In this document: one piece after another, positions 52,984-54,949 of the stretch
Numbering within the stretch: position 1 is the stretch's first letter
Layout: each line of letters begins with the position of its first letter
Source: QYOJ01 sp043810345
GTDB lineage: Bacteria; Bacteroidota; Bacteroidia; Bacteroidales; FEN-979
Assembly: GCA_043810345.1 (NCBI GenBank)
Contig: JBDROF010000124.1
Span: 1-54,949 of the forward strand
DNA: 54,949 bases
Reading direction: 5' to 3'
Made by a program: the position numbers and the translations under genes
Notes under the pieces: generated by a model
Database searches by the model: none
The model's input: only the letters and a program-made list of their open reading frames with translations
Told to the model about the DNA's origin: nothing

Positions 52984-54621
52984 ATGAAATTGAAACTTCT
53001 TATTATAGAGGTATTCTCTTTGCTTTTATTTGTAGAAATTCAGGGTCAGCAGTGGATAAGGATATATGGAGATTCTGTAAATACAGTTATCAATACTGTT
53101 TTTGAACACTATGATAAAGGATATATTTTCTCTGGAGAAAGATATAATCCTGGATTTACAGTATATGGTTGGATTCTTAAAACGGATATTAATGGGGAAG
53201 ATCTTTGGTCAAAATCCCTGGGGAATCTTTCAACTATAACCCGTTTGTTTAGCGCAAAATCAACGATTGACGGAGGGGTTATTGAAGTAGGATTATTCAA
53301 AGCATCTTCCCCGGGATGTTGCGATCCAATGATTATAAAACTTAATTCGTGTGGGGAAAAAGAATGGTGTAAAATATATTATGCTCCTTATTGTTATAGC
53401 ACTTGTTACGACATCTGTCTTCTTGATGATGGAGGTTATATTGCATTAATGGACCATTTGAAATCAGGTGAAGAGGAAACAATTTGGCTATTCAGACTAG
53501 ATAGTTTGGGAGAGGTTATTTGGGCCCAAGTATACGCAACTGATCCTTCGTTTGAATCAGAGTGGTCACATTCATTACTAAAAACGACGGATTCTTGTTT
53601 TGTAATAACTGGAGAAGCTTATTACCCTGATTCGACCTATCCGAATAAATGGATCATTAAAATAATCCTGATCAAAGTGAATCTGAACGGCGAGGCCATT
53701 TTTGAGGTTCCCTGGGGTACAAACAACGGTATTTACAGTGATGGAAGGCTTTCGGTAATTGATGTGAAAAACAATATTTACACTGCCGGCAGAAGGGCGA
53801 GAACATCAGCCCCTTACGGAGATTCACCCTGTTTGTTCAAAACGTCAGTAACAGGAGAGCCTGTTTTTTATAAAGATTTAAAATCAACCACCATTGCTGG
53901 GATTGCGACTACCATCAATTGGTTTCAGGACTCATCATTGGTATTCTGTGCTCAATGGAAAGAAAGTTCGGGAATTGATACAACAGGAGCAATAAAAACA
54001 GATTCTCTTGGTAATGAAGTAAAGAGAATTGTATTTCCCGATAACTATGGTATCTATGGTTCAGATATAACCTTTAATAACAGACTCATCCTTGGTGGTT
54101 CAGGATATAGTTCGGGGTATCTCTATGGTTGTGCGTTAAAACTTACATCCGATTTGGAATTTGACAGTATCTACACAACTCCATTTACCTATGACAGCTT
54201 ATGTCCCCATCCAATCATTTCAGATACTATTTCACTTGATGATTGCGAAGAGGTGATTGTGGGAATTGATGAAGCGCTTCAGAATCCGGAGACAGCGAAG
54301 TTGCATGTGTTTCCTAATCCGTCGACAGAGCGGATTACTATTGAGATACCGAAGTACCTGGTCAGGCGGACAGGCGGACAAGCGGACGGGCGGACAAATG
54401 GATTAGGAATTTCGGCAACGACGATTTACCACCAATGGAAAGAGGTGCGTTTGGAGGTATTTGACCTGTTCGGCCGGTTAATGTACTGTGAAATGATACC
54501 GCAGCAAGAGAAACCCGTCGAACTTGATATTTCCACCTGGCCGGGAGGGATGTATGTGGCGAGGATGGTATTTATGAACGAGGTGGTGGGGAGTGCGAAG
54601 TTCATTGTGGAAAAATTATAG
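52984..54621 (+). CDS. Secreted repeat protein with T9SS sorting domain and repeat insert
   Basis: 545 residues. A signal peptide (LKLLIIEVFSLLLFVEIQGQ) is followed by repeated units with a W..KTDINGEDLWSKS or LIKVNLNGE theme, typical of beta-propeller-like Bacteroidota surface proteins: YGWILKTDINGEDLWSKSLG, MIIKLNSCGEKEWCKIYY, WLFRLDSLGEVIWAQVYA. The C-terminal sorting domain (KLHVFPNPSTERITIEIPKY ... VRLEVFDLFGRLMY ... WPGGMYVARM) is cut by about 28 extra residues (VRRTGGQADGRTNG and more) encoded by a repeat tract at 54361-54400. Its function is unknown; it is AT-rich like the protease gene. Confidence 0.85.
   Translation: MKLKLLIIEVFSLLLFVEIQGQQWIRIYGDSVNTVINTVFEHYDKGYIFSGERYNPGFTVYGWILKTDINGEDLWSKSLGNLSTITRLFSAKSTIDGGVIEVGLFKASSPGCCDPMIIKLNSCGEKEWCKIYYAPYCYSTCYDICLLDDGGYIALMDHLKSGEEETIWLFRLDSLGEVIWAQVYATDPSFESEWSHSLLKTTDSCFVITGEAYYPDSTYPNKWIIKIILIKVNLNGEAIFEVPWGTNNGIYSDGRLSVIDVKNNIYTAGRRARTSAPYGDSPCLFKTSVTGEPVFYKDLKSTTIAGIATTINWFQDSSLVFCAQWKESSGIDTTGAIKTDSLGNEVKRIVFPDNYGIYGSDITFNNRLILGGSGYSSGYLYGCALKLTSDLEFDSIYTTPFTYDSLCPHPIISDTISLDDCEEVIVGIDEALQNPETAKLHVFPNPSTERITIEIPKYLVRRTGGQADGRTNGLGISATTIYHQWKEVRLEVFDLFGRLMYCEMIPQQEKPVELDISTWPGGMYVARMVFMNEVVGSAKFIVEKL
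54361..54400. repeat. GCGGACA repeat tract inside a T9SS sorting domain
   Basis: gtcaggcggacaggcggaca and following words repeat GCGGACA four times. They are read in frame as RRTGGQADGRTNG inside the CDS at 52984. The reverse complement is the TCCGC(T/C)TG word of 33700 and 49140. Confidence 0.85.
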
Positions 54622-54646
54622 CAACTGCTGAATTTATCATTACCCG

Positions 54647-54949
54647 ATGAACGGTTTGTCACTAAAAATAGAGATAATTGCTCTGGTAGTATTTGCGATT
54701 ACAGGAACAACTAAGATTACCTGTTTCGCTCAAAAGAATGAGATCTGGCAGAGAACCTATGGGATACCTGATAGATTTGATAATATCTACTCTGCGAAAT
54801 CAACATATGACCATGGTTTTATTTTAGGATTGGCTTCAACTATGAATTCCTATAATGAATATCTTACATGGCTGATAAAAACTGATATTAATGGGAATGT
54901 ACTATGGTCCAAATCTTTAGTTAATTCTGATCTGTTTTTCTTAGTTAAA
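54647..54949 (+). CDS. Paralogue of the T9SS repeat protein, cut by window end
   Basis: 101 codons without a stop. MNGLSLKIEIIALVVFAITG is a signal peptide; then IWQRTYGIPDRFDNIYSAKS and LIKTDINGNVLWSKSLVN match the opening of the gene at 52984 (WIRIYGDSVNTVINTVF, LKTDINGEDLWSKSLGN). Adjacent paralogues point to a tandem duplication of a surface-protein gene. Confidence 0.8.
   Translation, partial: MNGLSLKIEIIALVVFAITGTTKITCFAQKNEIWQRTYGIPDRFDNIYSAKSTYDHGFILGLASTMNSYNEYLTWLIKTDINGNVLWSKSLVNSDLFFLVK

Overview
The window is a chromosomal segment from a member of the Bacteroidota, probably a Bacteroidales-like relative; I cannot name a species. The evidence is a full-length sprA (type IX secretion outer-membrane translocon), several secreted proteins with C-terminal T9SS sorting domains, TlpA/DUF4369 proteins, a TonB-type outer-membrane receptor, a SUF cluster of Bacteroidota type, and promoter elements of the TAnnTTTG class. 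No rRNA, tRNA or CRISPR array was seen.

Layout. 1-9.4 kb: a cut-off methyltransferase (-), a GNAT-histone-deacetylase fusion (+), a truncated PQQ-type beta-propeller protein fused to a leftover response-regulator tail (-), a small membrane protein (-), a TonB-type receptor (+), then a PHP-like phosphoesterase and a GT39-type glycosyltransferase. 9.4-16.7 kb, all minus: recX, prfB (with a programmed +1 frameshift), an ArsC-like gene, fumC, and a large secreted GH38 alpha-mannosidase. 17-19.5 kb: two TlpA-like thioredoxin proteins. 19.7-24.2 kb: a two-gene unit of a UvrD-like helicase with RelE-like start and ankyrin-like tail plus an unknown partner, followed by a nucleotidyltransferase stub. 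24.2-33.7 kb: a sirtuin (-), then ruvA-sprA-gcvH-vanZ. 33.7-37.8 kb: an AT-rich island with a sigma-54-like promoter, a T9SS cargo gene, an outer-membrane beta-barrel gene and a decayed IS1182-like element. 37.8-42.3 kb: uvrC (-), thiL (-), an XRE-nucleotidyltransferase fusion with a wrecked HEPN partner, and a nitroreductase. 42.5-49.1 kb: sufB-sufC-sufD-sufS and a GH13 alpha-amylase family gene. 49.2-54.9 kb: a broken papain-family T9SS protease gene and two related T9SS-type secreted proteins, the last cut by the window end.

The most striking non-gene feature is a vocabulary of short, mosaic repeat words (GACGTGRGACGTG, GACGAAGGAC, TCCGCTTG, ACTTCGTACTTC, GAAATAGT and GC-rich palindromes) that fills intergenic spaces. 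These words also enter coding sequence: they supply the last codons and stops of vanZ and thiL, add about 20 residues inside ThiL, about 25 residues inside a T9SS sorting domain, and break the signal peptide of the C1 protease. Several genes in the window are decayed (protease, transposase, HEPN, MNT stub, PQQ protein), which suggests an actively eroding, repeat-driven genome rather than isolated events.
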